A stretch of 64,000 nucleotides of DNA from Acanthosoma haemorrhoidale (taxonomy: Eukaryota > Arthropoda > Insecta > Hemiptera > Acanthosomatidae), in NCBI GenBank assembly GCA_930367205.1, contig OV884012.1, positions 153,031,405-153,095,404 on the forward strand. Direction: 5' to 3'. Under the pieces are notes generated by a model, which was not told where the DNA came from, did not search any database, and was given only the letters and a program-made list of their open reading frames with translations. The position numbers and the translations under genes were made by a program. Positions within the stretch are counted from its first letter, which is position 1; the number at the start of each line of letters is the position of its first letter. This document shows positions 12,176-23,600 of this stretch, piece by piece.

Positions 12176-14355
12176 AGGTATATTTTTATTCTGTGTTTAG
12201 TCCCTACATAAAGATTTTAAGCACTTTGTTTCCAAAACCCCTCTCCACAACACACCTGTTACTTGGTGTCAATGCCTAGACACAAAATACCTTTCATTGC
12301 AGTGCCTCAAAATTAACTTGCTTGTTTTCTAGTTCAATTCACTTATTGTTTAGTAGTTATATTGTTTTTTTAACATTGGTTTATCGTTTTCGTATTGATT
12401 TTTTGGGGTTTTTGAACATAACTTATTTTAACATAATTATTATTTTTATCACCAAGTTAGTTCATTGTAATTTTTTTAATAATTAATTGAAATTACTAAA
12501 GTAAATTAACTTGTTCATTAAGTTAATAATTAATTAAGTAAGCTTATTTTATTATTAGTTTATATTAATTTCTTTGTTCGTTGAAGTTTTTTTAAATTTT
12601 GTTTCAGTACGTGGTAGTGGTAGGGTATTTAAAATGGGGCGAGGTGTTACATTAAAGTCACAATCGCGAGTTTTTGTTAAAAGGTTGCTGGACTATTTTG
12701 AGAAAGAGAAGCAGAATAGTGCACCTCTAATATCGTTTGCCCAAGTCAGGTAACGGGCTGCTGATGCTCTTTGTTTAAGCAGGGCTACGGTCTCTAAAAT
12801 TTGCAAAGAAGAACAAGTCGCCACACCAGGGAAAGAAAGAAAAAGAGATAGTCCAAAAAGCAAACTGGACAGTTTCAATGGGACAGCGGTGCGTAATCAC
12901 ATTTATTTGTACTATTTACGAAAAGAGCTGCCAACAAGGAAAAAATTACTTTTATCTCTTAAAGAAAGCGGTCTATTCAATGGAAGTGTGATGACTTTGT
13001 CTGTTGTTTTGAAACGGTTAGGTTTCAAATGGAAAAAAATAAACAACAGAAAATTTTTGATAGAAAGATTCGACATCGTAAAGTGGAGGTGTGAATTTTT
13101 AAGAAAAATAAGGAGTAAAGACTTCAATAAATTAGTCTTTTTGGATGAGACAAGGGTGAATAGTGGTCACAGGGTTAGCCGGACACGGAGCGATGACACC
13201 GTTCAGTCATCAAGGAAAGAACCAACAGGCAAAGGGCCAAGACTGATTCTCACTCACGCAGGTACGGTTGACGGCTTTGTTCCTGGAGCCCTTTTGATAT
13301 TTAGATCTAAGAAAGAAGGGGATTATCATCTGGAAATGAATTCAAATACTTTTAAACAGTGGTTCGTTAAACTTTTGGAAAACCTGAAGCCAAATTCCTC
13401 AATTATAATGGACAATGCCCCTTACCAGAGCTTAAAAATCAATAAAGCTCCAACATCTGGTTCAACAAGAGCTCAAATTATTGATTGGCTTAGAAGAAAA
13501 AACATTAGTTTCGAACATACACTTAAAAAGGCAGAATTGCTGGCGATCGTAAAAAATAAAAAAGAAAATTTTAAAACTTATGAACTGGATAATTTGGCTT
13601 CTGAAATGGGTCATGAAATTCTGAGACTCCCTCCCTATCATTGCCATTTCAATGCAATAGAGCTAATTTGGGCGCAAATCAAAGAACAAGTAGCCAGGAA
13701 AAACAAAACATTCATGATTTCTGAGGTACGACAGTATACTAATTAGTCATACAATTATTTTTTATATAAAAAAAATTATTTGTAGTAAAAATGAACTTTC
13801 TATGTTTAAGGTTGAAAAATTGACAGTGGACGCCGTTAATAGTGTGACGCCCGATGACTGGAGAAAAGTGATTAATCACACAAAAACAATAATCGATGAT
13901 GCTTGGAAGAAAGAAGGGATCCTAGAAGAGCGGGTCGACGAAATGATTATTAGTCTAAGCGAAACGTCTTCTACTTCTAATTACAACACCGATGAAGAAT
14001 TCTCCATGAGTCCTCATCAGGCGGGTGCAAGTGGGAGTCAAAGTGTTTATTCTTCGAGTGGTAGCGAAAGCGATTAATGAAAAAAAGTAAATAAATATTA
14101 TTAATTATAAGATTGATCACATAAATGTTTTTTGCTGAGGTTAAATGTTTGCAAGGGTTTTATTTTTTTATTTTTTATCATTTATTTTTTTGTAGGGAGC
14201 TCCTAAAACATTAATATGTATTGATGTTCATTATATTGACGATTCAAAGCAAACACCTCTTGTCGACCCTGATATAATTATATGGTGACAAGTAATTATT
14301 ATTATTATAGATTATTATTAGTTGTATTATTTACATCTTAATTAAAAATATACCT
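12176..14355 (+). mobile_element. DD82E (Sailor-type) transposon, candidate limits
   Basis: Limits are a guess from a perfect 12-bp inverted pair, aggtatattttt at 12176-12187 and its complement at 14344-14355, which enclose the transposase gene. In such AT-rich DNA this pairing may be chance, and flanking TA duplications are not evident. About 450 bp of AT-rich sequence precedes the coding region; a CAG at 12605 could end a 5' UTR intron. Confidence 0.35.
12634..14077 (+). pseudogene. DD82E IS630-Tc1-mariner transposase, one stop
   Basis: Reads from ATG at 12634 in one frame to 13725, then a phase-0 intron of 85 bp (GAG|gtacga ... tttaag|GTT, 13726-13810), then 13811-14077; 452 codons before the final stop. 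The only lesion seen is an in-frame TAA at codon 40 (12751-12753). Residues 40-75 resemble a helix-turn-helix region. Catalytic triad: D171 (VFLDET), D260 (IMDNAPYQS), E343 (NAIELIWAQIK), with exactly 82 residues between the second D and the E, the spacing that defines the DD82E/Sailor family. The second exon encodes an acidic serine-rich tail. The 285 residues downstream of the stop are open, starting at Met 12889. Cut-and-paste DNA transposition is the family role. Well preserved, so a young copy. Confidence 0.85.
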
Positions 14356-14600
14356 AAGTCGCAAGCTATAAATATAGAAAATTGATTGATCGATGATCCA
14401 GTATTGAAAGAGTTGACTGTGTTGTAAACATATTATTAATTATAAAAATGATGAAATTCATTATTTTTTTTTCACTTACTAACCCTCTGAGTTCAAACGA
14501 ATATTTTTGCCGAGCATAAATGCTGGAAAGTGTTTTAACCTCATATAATACATCTAAATCAATAAGATAATTTGAAACAGTTTAACTGCCTTTGTCCTGT

Positions 14601-14764
14601 CTATAGAGAAGCAGTCTCAATTGGATTTTGTTCAATTTCTAATTCCTTGTCCAAATCGTGATCACAGGTTGTTGCAGCTATGATTTTGTTGATTGCCAAA
14701 TATACATCTTCAGTGTTCAATTTGTCACCTATATTCACATAAGATTTTATGCAAGCAGGGTCAT
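14601..14764 (-). pseudogene. Unrecognised coding-like tail fragment
   Basis: 54 open codons ending at TAG (14603-14601) with protein-like composition (KSYVNIGDKLNTEDVYLA, ATTCDHDLDKELEIEQN). Upstream (14765-14940) the sense continues in other frames (VLPEADDISDIVPIV), as in a frameshifted remnant. Possibly the acidic tail of a Tigger/pogo-like transposase, but I do not recognise it firmly. Confidence 0.3.
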
Positions 14765-14939
14765 CGCACTATTGGGACGATATCACTGATATCATCGGCT
14801 TCTGGTAAAACATTTCAGAGCCATCGTCGTTTGAAGCTGGAAACCCTGACTTTTTGAAACAGCATATGACTGTTTCTTTTTTTGTTTTTAATTGGTGCTA
14901 TGATCAGTAACAGTAATTCCCCTGTCAATACACGCACCA

Positions 14940-15212
14940 CAAGAATCCTTAGAATGCTCTTCACATAACCTCTGCTATCTCTCTCACTTTATTTCGGTGG
15001 TCATCTAGCAACATTTAGTGAACTTTGGCGATGTTTTCGTCAGTAGTTGCAGTTTTTGGACGCCCCGAACGTTTATCGTCTCCCAAGCTCATACGACCAC
15101 GTTTAAATTCAGCTGCCCAAAATTTCACTGTGGTAAATAATGGTGCAGAGTCCCCATACACAGAATCCAACTCTTCTTTGATATCCGTAGGCGTATTACC
15201 TTTCAAAAACAA
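14940..15212 (-). pseudogene. Mariner transposase N-terminal fragment
   Basis: Minus strand, 65 open codons from 15212: KEELDSVYGDSAPLFTTVKF, then WAAEFKRGRMSLGDDKRSGR and PKTATTDENIAKVH. This is the paired helix-turn-helix DNA-binding domain of mariner transposases. After a stop it continues as MLDDHRNKV. The catalytic domain is missing. It differs from the copy at 9770. Confidence 0.85.
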
Positions 15213-15396
15213 ATATTTAATGACAGCTCGATACTAGATTTTGTCCATTTTCATAAAAACACTCACATCGACTCACTCAAACGACTGTTACACAACAACT
15301 GCGCGTCCAAAATGGCTACAACTTTGGTGAGTAACTGTCAACAGATGAACAACAAAATTCACTAGCTTTTATTTACGACTGCTGCTATCTACATGT

Positions 15397-15541
15397 CCTC
15401 AGTTCCATACCCACAGTGACATATCCATTACTCCTCAGTTCCATACCCATTACTCCTCAGTTCCATACCCACAGTGACATATCCATTACTCCTCAGTTCC
15501 ATACCCACAGTGACATATCCATTACTCCTCAGTTCCATACC
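15397..15541. repeat. 36-bp minisatellite
   Basis: Tandem units beginning cctcagttccatacccacag, with period 36: full units at 15397, 15455 and 15491, one unit shortened to 22 bp at 15433 (14 bp deleted), and a 14-bp partial at 15527. Confidence 0.9.
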
Positions 15542-15549
15542 TGTGAGGA

Positions 15550-16160
15550 GAAAAGACTTATGTGTAAACCAACCATTAGAGAACTACTTCTTCACATAAC
15601 CAATTATTTTTTATAGGTCAGGAACCATTTCATCAGATACATCAGGATCATGAGTTCGATAAATTTATGAACATTTGCTTGTTGGTGCTTGTATTTACTG
15701 AAAGGAATTAAACATACACACACACATATGTGACATACTGAATATATATATTGTAAGGATATTTTTATTGTCAAACTGAGTTTTATTTTAAAATGAATAT
15801 TTGGTTAGATGGAAAACCTCTAATATGTTTTGTTAAGTCGTTGAGTATAAAACCAGGTACCCAAGTAGATATATAAGCTAGGTAGGCTCTATCTTTAAAT
15901 AAAAACAGAAACCCGTCGGAATGGATGGTAATTGTGAGATAAAAATTGCTCGCTGCCTTATTTTCAAATTAAGATAGTCTTTTTAAACGGTTTACCTCAT
16001 CTTCTTTGCTAACCTCCAAAGCCTTTTGAGCTGTTTCAATGTTTGGTGATTCCATATTAAAATAATTAAAGATCGGACTATAATCAAAATACAATGTGGT
16101 GGCAATCCAAAAAACATTCCAAATGTTTCTACACAGTTTGATTTATTTATACTAATTTCC
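15550..16160. other. No gene recognised
   Basis: AT-rich sequence with a short (CA)n stretch near 15716-15726. Nothing coding recognised. Confidence 0.5.
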
Positions 16161-16174
16161 AGAATGAAGTACAA

Positions 16175-16370
16175 AGCCCAGCCTCTGACCTGCCTATTTA
16201 AGGCCGAGATTCGGAGATTTTTCCATTCATATGGAACCTGCCACCTGAACTGAACATTGCTTTTTCTCTCTCTGCACTGGCACTTGCTGCTCTACTCGAG
16301 CCATGGCTTTCTTATTCAACTACCTCTGTGTCTCTCTTTCCTAACCTCGCTATGTTCTAGTCCGGCGTTA
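16175..16370 (+). repeat. LTR-like repeat fragment
   Basis: Has a TATTTAA core at 16194 and then C/T-rich sequence related to 1037-1140. Its apparent promoter direction is opposite to the gypsy genes next to it, so it may be a separate insertion rather than that element's LTR. Confidence 0.4.
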
Positions 16371-16576
16371 TCAGTCCCCACACCTTCCTAGTGGGATTCT
16401 CTGCCTTCGTCTCGCTAAAACTAGCACCTCCTTGGAATAGTTCGGTTTCACACAGACAACGGTCTCTGGGACCCTACAAACTTTACCTACTAGCGTCTCT
16501 CCTTTGGGATCCGGAAGGTTTTCGCCTACCTTTAGATACTGAGTGTGAATTCGTGGTCATTCCAAGACCACATAAA

Positions 16577-16819
16577 CTACCTATAATACCTACCCTGTAC
16601 CTTCAAATTTTCCTGCGCCACGCCCCTGGTTATCTCATCCATAATCTGATCGCGTACTTTCTGCCACATCTTCTCGAGCTGTATGTGGTTGTTTTGGAGC
16701 TGTTCTGCCGTCCCCTCATCCGTCACTGTCTCTGGGCAGCTCCTCGGTCTCACTCGTAATCCGAATAAAATTTCAAATGACTTGTCACCCACCGCGTATG
16801 CCATAGCCAGTGTTCGCAC
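16577..16819 (-). pseudogene. Gypsy integrase C-terminal fragment
   Basis: Minus strand: AMAYAVGDKSFEILFGLRVR, LQNNHIQLEKMWQKVRDQI and related sequence. This matches the end of the gypsy integrase core (AYN...T...SPFEILFGR type) and the following helix. Only 80 codons remain. Confidence 0.7.
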
Positions 16820-16869
16820 TAGGGTTCTTGAGAATCAAGAATTCTCCAAAAGCCAGAAACTTGCGCCGG

Positions 16870-17520
16870 TTACGTCGTGAGAAGCTGGATGTTGGATTTA
16901 GCCGGTTAGCGTTACAAAATTGTTAACAGTAAGGCATAAACATTAAACAAAGTACCCAAAATAATATATAAATAACTATTCATTTTATTCAGAAAAAACT
17001 GATCAGCAATTTAACAAGGCCTGATTGTTAGTAAATATAAATATTATTACGTTTTTAATTGACATCGTAATTTTATTTTTATTTCTTATCTTTAAATTGT
17101 TTTTTATTATTTATTCTCTAAGGTTTTTTAGGTTCTATTAACAAAAATAATTCTGGCAAAAGGTTATATTTAATTACAAAAAAACTTATATTAATTACGT
17201 GTCTATTTTTTCTTTTCCTTTTCTTCTTGGTTCTTCTTCCTGGTGCTTTTTTTCTTCCGCTCCGCTTCAAGGGCAACAACATATAACTTATAAAAAATTT
17301 TTACTATGATCACTAGTCATATACTTATATACCGGGCTGATCCCAAAACTAGAGTGACGCTTTCACTCTCGCTCCGGTGTTATTTCGTAACATCGTTCCT
17401 TTGTTTAGCTCGCCTTCTTGATACATGATTTGAATATCGCCCTTTTTATTTTATTCTTGATATATAAAGTTTAAATATCACAACAATTAATGTATAATAA
17501 ATAATGAAAAAAAGTTTATA
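16870..17520. other. AT-rich gap inside the gypsy element
   Basis: No coding sense; a C/T-rich patch lies at 17210-17260. It probably replaced the zinc-binding and core part of the integrase by insertion or rearrangement. Confidence 0.4.
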
Positions 17521-17589
17521 GCCACGATACGATGTTTTGGAGAAGTCCAAACTTGTAGTTACCCTTGCGGACGATTCTTTCGGAAGTTT

Positions 17590-17850
17590 CCCAACCCATT
17601 GAAGAGGTCTGTGGTCTGCATGCATTCAAAACCTTTTAGCGAATACATATGGACCCGAATAGCCCAAGGAGTTCCCGTTCCAAAGCGCTGTGCCACGCCA
17701 CGGTGTCTGCCAGGCATCTGCTCGCTTATACCACCGGTCTTTCTCCGTCCCCTCCTTTCTGTGACAGTACTGCCCCCAAGGCATAGTCACTTGCTTCGGT
17801 GGTGATCGTGAACTCCTCAAAGTTGGGAAAAGCTAAAATCGGCGTTCTCG
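17590..17850 (-). pseudogene. Gypsy RNase H fragment
   Basis: In two overlapping minus frames: a frameshifted TEASDYALGAVLSQK-type stretch, then LGYSGPYVFAKRF, and a TDHRPLQW-like end near 17590-17630. This is the RNase H of Ty3/gypsy elements, following directly on the truncated reverse transcriptase. Confidence 0.65.
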
Positions 17851-17851
17851 T

Positions 17852-18452
17852 TTACTCAAAATGTCCTTTTTCAAACGAGAACGCCGTTTTATGTTGGTTA
17901 TCCACACCTAGCTTGATTTGATGGTACCCCGCTTTTAAGTCTAATGTGCTAAAAATTTTCGCCCCGTTGAGTCTGCCCAGGATGTCTTCGAACCGCGGGA
18001 TCGGATATTTTTCGTCCAAAGTATTGTCGTTGTTTCTGAAAATCCAACACGATTCGGTACTTTTCCTCACCCACTCCTGGTCTACTTTTCTTTTTCATTG
18101 CCCACAAAGGGCTATTATACGGTGACGTGCTATCTCTGATGATCCCTTGGCACTTGAGATCCTCCATTTCCTTCCTAATGTGTTGTCTGAGCGCTTGCAG
18201 ATACCGCCTCTCCTTCACATACGTCACCCGCTCTACTTTTAACGTGATCTCATGTAGTGTTTTCCCCGTTGCTCCTAGTGTGTTCCCTTCAACAAAAATA
18301 TCCCTAAACTCGCTCCGCAAACTCTCTCTCCAATCCTTCACGCTCTTGCCTGCTCCTATTTGCACCGTTTCACCCTGTACGGTCTCCCGGCTTCGATAGG
18401 TTTGCTCCCCTAACTTAATCCTCCAGTTCTCACCCTCGTTTTCTATGCACAT
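17852..18452 (-). pseudogene. Gypsy reverse transcriptase N-terminal half
   Basis: Minus strand: IRKEMEDLKCQGIIRDSTSP, YNSPLWAMKKK, RIVLDFQKQ, then after a frameshift KYPIPRFEDILGRLNGAKIF and STLDLKAGYHQIKL. These are the fingers and first palm motifs. The sequence stops at EKGHFE; the part with the catalytic YxDD-type motif is absent, so no enzyme can be made. Confidence 0.85.
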
Positions 18453-18454
18453 GC

Positions 18455-18691
18455 CTACTTCTGGTATTCCCGGGGCATGTCTTCCACGACGTGTACTTTT
18501 ACATCACCCATTCGTCCAGCCCCACACACAGCCGCTTCTCTCATTACTTCGCAGGGTCCCCCCAGAGTACGTAATTTACACTCACATACCTTGATCTTTC
18601 TTCCCGTCTCCCGAGCCAATTGCACCTTTAAGATTGTAGATAGGAACCCCATTTTGCTCTCCACTTCCTCGGCGCTAGTAGTTTCTCTCAT
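18455..18691 (-). pseudogene. Gypsy protease-region fragment
   Basis: Open minus-strand stretch just ahead of the reverse transcriptase (KMGFLSTILKVQLA, CECKLRTLGGPCEV). Position and content fit the linker/protease region of a gypsy pol, but the catalytic DS/TG motif is not visible. Confidence 0.45.
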
Positions 18692-18805
18692 TTATTTTAT
18701 TGTAGGACTGCAGCATACTGTCCACTCTTCTGTCTCAGAGATTTCATTTCTCGGAACATTTGGAAGATATCTTCTTTTGGGGTCCATCGCCCACCCCCCA
18801 TATGC

Positions 18806-19084
18806 TTACTTCAGCCTTGTCTTTACAGTCTCCCATGGTGTTTCCTCATCTGCCTGTATCAAGTTCAGCACTTTCGTTTTCACCCTGCTCACCAGGTCTG
18901 CCTTTATTGACTTAGCGTCACCTGGGTCAAGTAGACCTTTGTCCATCTTAGCTTTTATCCTCTCCATAATTCTGTCGCCGCCTTTAAGGTAATGATTTAA
19001 CTCGCCCAGTTCCCCAGAAAACTTTTTGAGGTCTGAGATCATTTTCCACATGTCCTGCGAAGTCACCGCACCACCTTCTTCCAT
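18806..19084 (-). pseudogene. Gypsy gag-like fragment
   Basis: 92 codons from MEEGGAVTSQDMWKMISDLK, helical and charged, in the gag position upstream of pol on the minus strand. No zinc knuckle. Assignment rests on position. Confidence 0.45.
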
Positions 19085-19520
19085 GCCAGCGAGTTCGCAT
19101 GAGCTTCAGCCAAGGTTTCGCGAGTTAACTGCGGAACTTCAAACGCCTGCCAGCCGCAACTCCACCATTTCACTTGCCTGCATTAGACAACGAAGACGAA
19201 CGGGGGTAAAAAAAATAAAAGCCGACTCACACGTCGAACCCATTCTGTCATTCATGATTACTCGAACCCACTTCATTCCCAGCTTTCAGCACCAGTTCAC
19301 TATTGTCAACGAAAAACTTAAAAAAGAAAGAAAAAGGTTTGATGAATGAAAGCACAAGATTGAAAGTTGTCACAAGACTTTTTATTGAACGTTTTTAAAC
19401 CTCTATATATACATTCGGAATGTTTACATCCCGAAGACTTGGGGATTAAGGATGACGCTGCCCGAACCTTATCTTATATATAAATAAAATTAAGTTAGTT
19501 TGTGTAAAGATGGTCATTCA

Positions 19521-19526
19521 TTTATT
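19521..19526 (-). promoter_or_regulatory. Candidate poly(A) signal of gene B
   Basis: AATAAA on the minus strand, 140 bp after the stop of gene B. The surrounding sequence is shared with the same position after gene D (58911-58916). Confidence 0.55.
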
Positions 19527-19666
19527 ATAATTACTATACAGGGTGAGCAACCTAGATCTTATAGGCATAAATAAAAATTGGCCAGGTGTTTAGATCAGGA
19601 AAGAGGGATCCTTCTATTAGTGTTGGCAGCAGTGATGATGGCACAGCAAGGACAATGAAGGAGCTT

Positions 19667-20670
19667 TTATCCTGTATGATGGGCCTTGACATGTCTCTTT
19701 AAATGACTTACTGTTACAGCTTTATAGTTGCAATGAGGGCAATGATGAGGCTTCTCCCCTGTATGATGAGTCATGACATGTGTCTTTAAATGACTAGCTC
19801 TCACAGATTTATAGCTGCAATGGGAGCACTGATGAAGCTTCTCACCTGTATGATGGGCCATGACATGGGTCTTTACATTATTAGCACGTACACTTTTATA
19901 GCTGCAATAAGGGCATTGATGAGGCTTCTCTCCAGTATGGTGGGTCATGACATGCGCCTTTAAAGAAGTAGGTTGCACCGCTTTATAGCTGCAATGGGAG
20001 CACTGATGAAGCTTTTCACCTGTATGATGGGCCATGACATGCATCTTTAAGTTATTAGAACGTACACTTTTATAGCTGCAATAAGGGCATTGATGAGGCT
20101 TCTCTCCAGTATGGTGGGCCATGACATGCGCCTTTAAAGAACTAGGTTGCACTGCTTTATAGCTGCAATGGGAACACTGATAAGGCTTGTCCCCTGTATG
20201 ATGGGCCATGGCGTGCATCCTTAAACGACTAGCTCTTCCAGCTTTATAGCTGCAATGGGAACACTGGTAAGGCTTGTCCCCTGTATGATTGGACATGATA
20301 TGCGTATTTATAATACTAGCTGTTACAGCTTTATAGTTGCAATGATGAGGCTTCTTCCCTGTGTGATGGGCTATGGCATGCCTCTTTAAGTTACTAGCTT
20401 GCACAGCTTTATAGCTGCAGTAGGAGCACTGATGAGCCTTCTCTCTTGCATGATGAGTTATGACATGCCTCTTTAAGTTACTAGCTATTTTCGTTTTGTA
20501 GCTGCAATCAGAACATTTCTGAGGTTTTTCTTTTACATGACTAATTATTATATGCCTCTTTAAATAACTTGGGTTTACAGTTTTATAGCTGCAATGATAA
20601 CACTGATAGGAATTCTTTGATGTTTGAAGATGAGAACTATTCTGATGTATCTGCAGTGGTTCCTGTCCTC
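19667..20670 (-). CDS. Zinc-finger exon of gene B (11 fingers)
   Basis: Begins after tatag at 20670 with 2 nt of a split Gly codon and runs 333 codons to a stop directly after the last HHTG. A Met at 20725 lies in the intron and is not the start. Eleven units of 26-29 residues, CxxC-x12-H-x3/4-H, most with CSYKA after the second Cys. The fourth finger (KKPHHCNYKAV) lacks three residues and one zinc-binding Cys, so it cannot fold normally. Fingers 6-10 alternate two sequence types (AVQPSSL/SVRSNNL, AVQPTSL/SVRANNV), indicating a two-finger duplication unit. Confidence 0.9.
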
Positions 20671-23600
20671 CTATAAAAAAATAATTGACCACATGAAAAA
20701 AGTAATTTTCTAATAACCTGTTCACACATGAGTCTTAGTTCACGCAGGCATGGATTTATGGTGCAATGCACATGGAATAGCTAGTGGCACTGCAAACCTA
20801 CCAGCATTCATAAATCATACCTGCGTGTATATTACTTTTTTACATGCAGACACATGAGAACACTGTCTGCAATAGTATTATAATATAAATAATAAAACAT
20901 TTTTATCTTAACATTAATTACTAAACAAACTAATTTAAGAATCTCACTTTGGTTTCTACTCGATTTTTCTCGAGGGATACGTACGTACCCTACCTTCCTA
21001 ATTTCTGTCTAATATTTTAGGGGAGTTCTTAAAAGATTACATAAGTTTCTGAAGAGTAAGAATCAAGATCTTTAAAAGAAACCAAAATAAAAGTAGTTTA
21101 TATTATAACAGTTGTCAATAAGGGATATACAATCTGAGGCAATTTGAATGATCTTAACCAGTGAGTTCATAGTTTCTGTGGGCCCATTATATAGCGGAAA
21201 TTGGGAACGTTTTTCTGGTTAGATTTTCATAAAATTAATTTTTGTAAACAAAAAAAAACTGCTTTCATACGTAACATTGTGTAACTGCTTAAGAGTTAAA
21301 GTATGAAGACTGAATCTAAATTTTAAGATGGACAACGAATTTATTTTTCTTCCATGAATTGAAGGTGGGCTCCTGATAATTTGACCTACAATTCCTGACC
21401 TGAATGTGATACAAAAGAGCGTAAATAAAATAAATGAACATGTCTCAGAGAAATATAAATTTTACAAAATCCGAGATTTCCATTTGTTACAAAGTCAGTT
21501 GGCAATTCATCATTTGTAGGACAAAAGATCCACAAATAATATTGAACATGAATGACAAGGGCAGTCACCAAATATTCTACATTATCACTGTCACATAAAA
21601 ATCGCTCACCTTCATCTGACATAATTAGCTCCTCTTCCTCCTTAATGAGAGTCGCCCTGTCTGAAAATAACACAAAGGATGAATATACATTAAGATATTC
21701 AAAACTATGTAAGAATATGTATTAAGCATTTAAATTAGAAACATGGAAGACATTGAATGTATAATTGGTAATTAAAAGGAAATAAGTGATTGGTGGAAGT
21801 GGATAAAACCATTGGTGGGCTGTCACTAAATATATATTAACTAGAGTATCTCTGTGAAATGTACAAAAATTGATTTTTATCACTCACCTTCGTCTGTAAT
21901 AATCATATCCTTTTCATCCTTAATGTGTGACATCTTGCCTGGTAAAGATAGAAATATATTGTAATGATATTTTTATTAATAAATTAAATTTATTTACTAG
22001 GATTAAATTGATTTGAAACTCTAAGCGAATGTTTGGTTGAAATGATTTGTAATAGACACAGAAGTTGATTCCTGGCCAGGGTGTCTGTGGCTTTTGGAAT
22101 TCAACATATTTAGGGTGGGGGAATGCGGTAACATATGAACATCAGCTGGAGGAGAAAAGGGGACTTTTTGCTCTTGTGAGTCAGTGAGTCAGTTAAATTG
22201 CTCAGCAGCTAAGAGACTGGGTGGTGAAGACAACCCATCACCCAACAACAAACAAGGTAGCCATGTTATTTAAATCATAGTTAACTAGTATTTTAATTAG
22301 AAAAAACCCATTCTATTATGGTCCTTTAGGCATAGGTATTTTGTTGTGATATTTTTCTACATTTAAATAAGGAGTTATTATTTTTTGTTAAGTGCATATT
22401 TTGGTTTTGGTTTAGAGGGGCTCTGGCATCTAGCATATGGTAAATATAATGCAACTTCTAAACCAAATAAAGTGAATTATGTAGGTAAAAAAAAAGTAAT
22501 GTTCTCTTTCAGAAACCTGGAAAGTCCCTTAATAATGATACTTCCCATCCAATTAGCCTTCTAATTCTTTCAAATCTTGATTTGGAAAAATCCTACACAG
22601 ACACCTCTCGCCCATATTTGAATATAAAAACCACCTTCCCAGCCATTAATTTGGCTTTTTTCGCCAAATATTCTACATCATCACTGTCACATACAAATAA
22701 AAATCGCTCACCTTCGTCTGAGATAATCAGCTCCTCTTCCTCCTTAATGAGAGTCCCTTTATCTGAAAATAACACAAAGGATGAATGTACATTAAGATAG
22801 TATAAATTGTTTCAGACACTCCACTGTGCAACAAGACCTCCGGATTGTTGATCATACATCCCCTGCACTTAAAAGCAAACAATATTGTATGGGTGATTTT
22901 CTGGATATATCTCGGCTTTTAATCGGATGATAGGGCACCATGGAGGTTTGCTTTACAAACAAAAAATCTCTTAACCGCAGAAATTTTTCCATTCCTTCAA
23001 TCCTAGCAGTCAAAACTGTTTCTTCAGATTCATTGTGGCTCAGAATATTTCAAATATTGTTCAATATAAGCAAATGTTCCTGAAGGCCACATCCTAGGTC
23101 CTATCGTATACACTATATACACCGTTGATATTCCTGAGTTCTGGTCATTGCAACTTGTGGTGACGATACAGTCTCATCCTTATCTGTTAAACGCATCCAA
23201 CAACCTTCAAGCTCACCGCAGAGCAGTAGAGAGAGATCTGATGAAACCAATACCACATCAAAGTCAGTGAAGGCATCTGCGTACACACATTTTAAACACT
23301 GTTAATGGATGTTATGACCTTCTTTATAGACTTAATAGAAACTGTAATTTAATTATTGAAAAGAAATCTAATTTGGCCATATGGCCTAGAACTCTAGGGT
23401 GCAGCCAAACTTTTTAACATAAAACGAATTTGAACATTGGAATCCAAAGTCCTCGAAACAAATAGGGAGCAAAAAATATGTATACAAGTGTAACGCCCCC
23501 GTGCCTACCGGGAAATAGGAGATTTACCTTTGGATGTTGAGAAATCAGGGAACGGAAAGTTAGGAACCAGGAAAGAATTATGGAATACGTATTAGCTAGC

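Larger units (their letters stand above)
16380..19250 (-). mobile_element. Deleted gypsy-type LTR retrotransposon
   Basis: Minus-strand order gag-like, protease region, reverse transcriptase start, RNase H, integrase end, all broken. Two internal deletions or substitutions are evident: the RT catalytic half is missing at about 17850, and the span 16870-17520 between RNase H and the integrase end holds AT-rich sequence with no coding sense. No pair of LTRs was found. Base composition (GC-richer, 17580-19100) differs from its surroundings. Confidence 0.8.

Noticed and set aside
12912..13127. Minus-strand ORFs opposite the DD82E transposase
   Set aside because: Shadows of the transposase frame with no motif of their own.
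12137..14155. Direct repeat ctgaggttaa flanking the DD82E gene as element ends
   Set aside because: It is direct, not inverted, short, and the left copy belongs to intron sequence shared with gene E (49405-49420).
15397..15541. CRISPR-like array
   Set aside because: Repeats are directly adjacent with no unique spacers, in a eukaryotic sequence; it is a minisatellite.
16175..16370. 3' LTR of the adjacent gypsy element
   Set aside because: Its TATA box points opposite to the gypsy genes, and no matching copy lies at the other end of the element (19100-19460).
20671..20725. Met start of the 352-codon ORF over the finger exon of gene B
   Set aside because: The first 19 codons lie upstream of a good acceptor (tatag) shared by genes B, C and, in slightly altered form, D, and are not conserved; the real start is the distant micro-exon.
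22593..22775. 60-codon minus ORF continuing past the KGTL exon
   Set aside because: The part after SDEG is intron and retroelement sequence beyond a strong donor (gtgagc).
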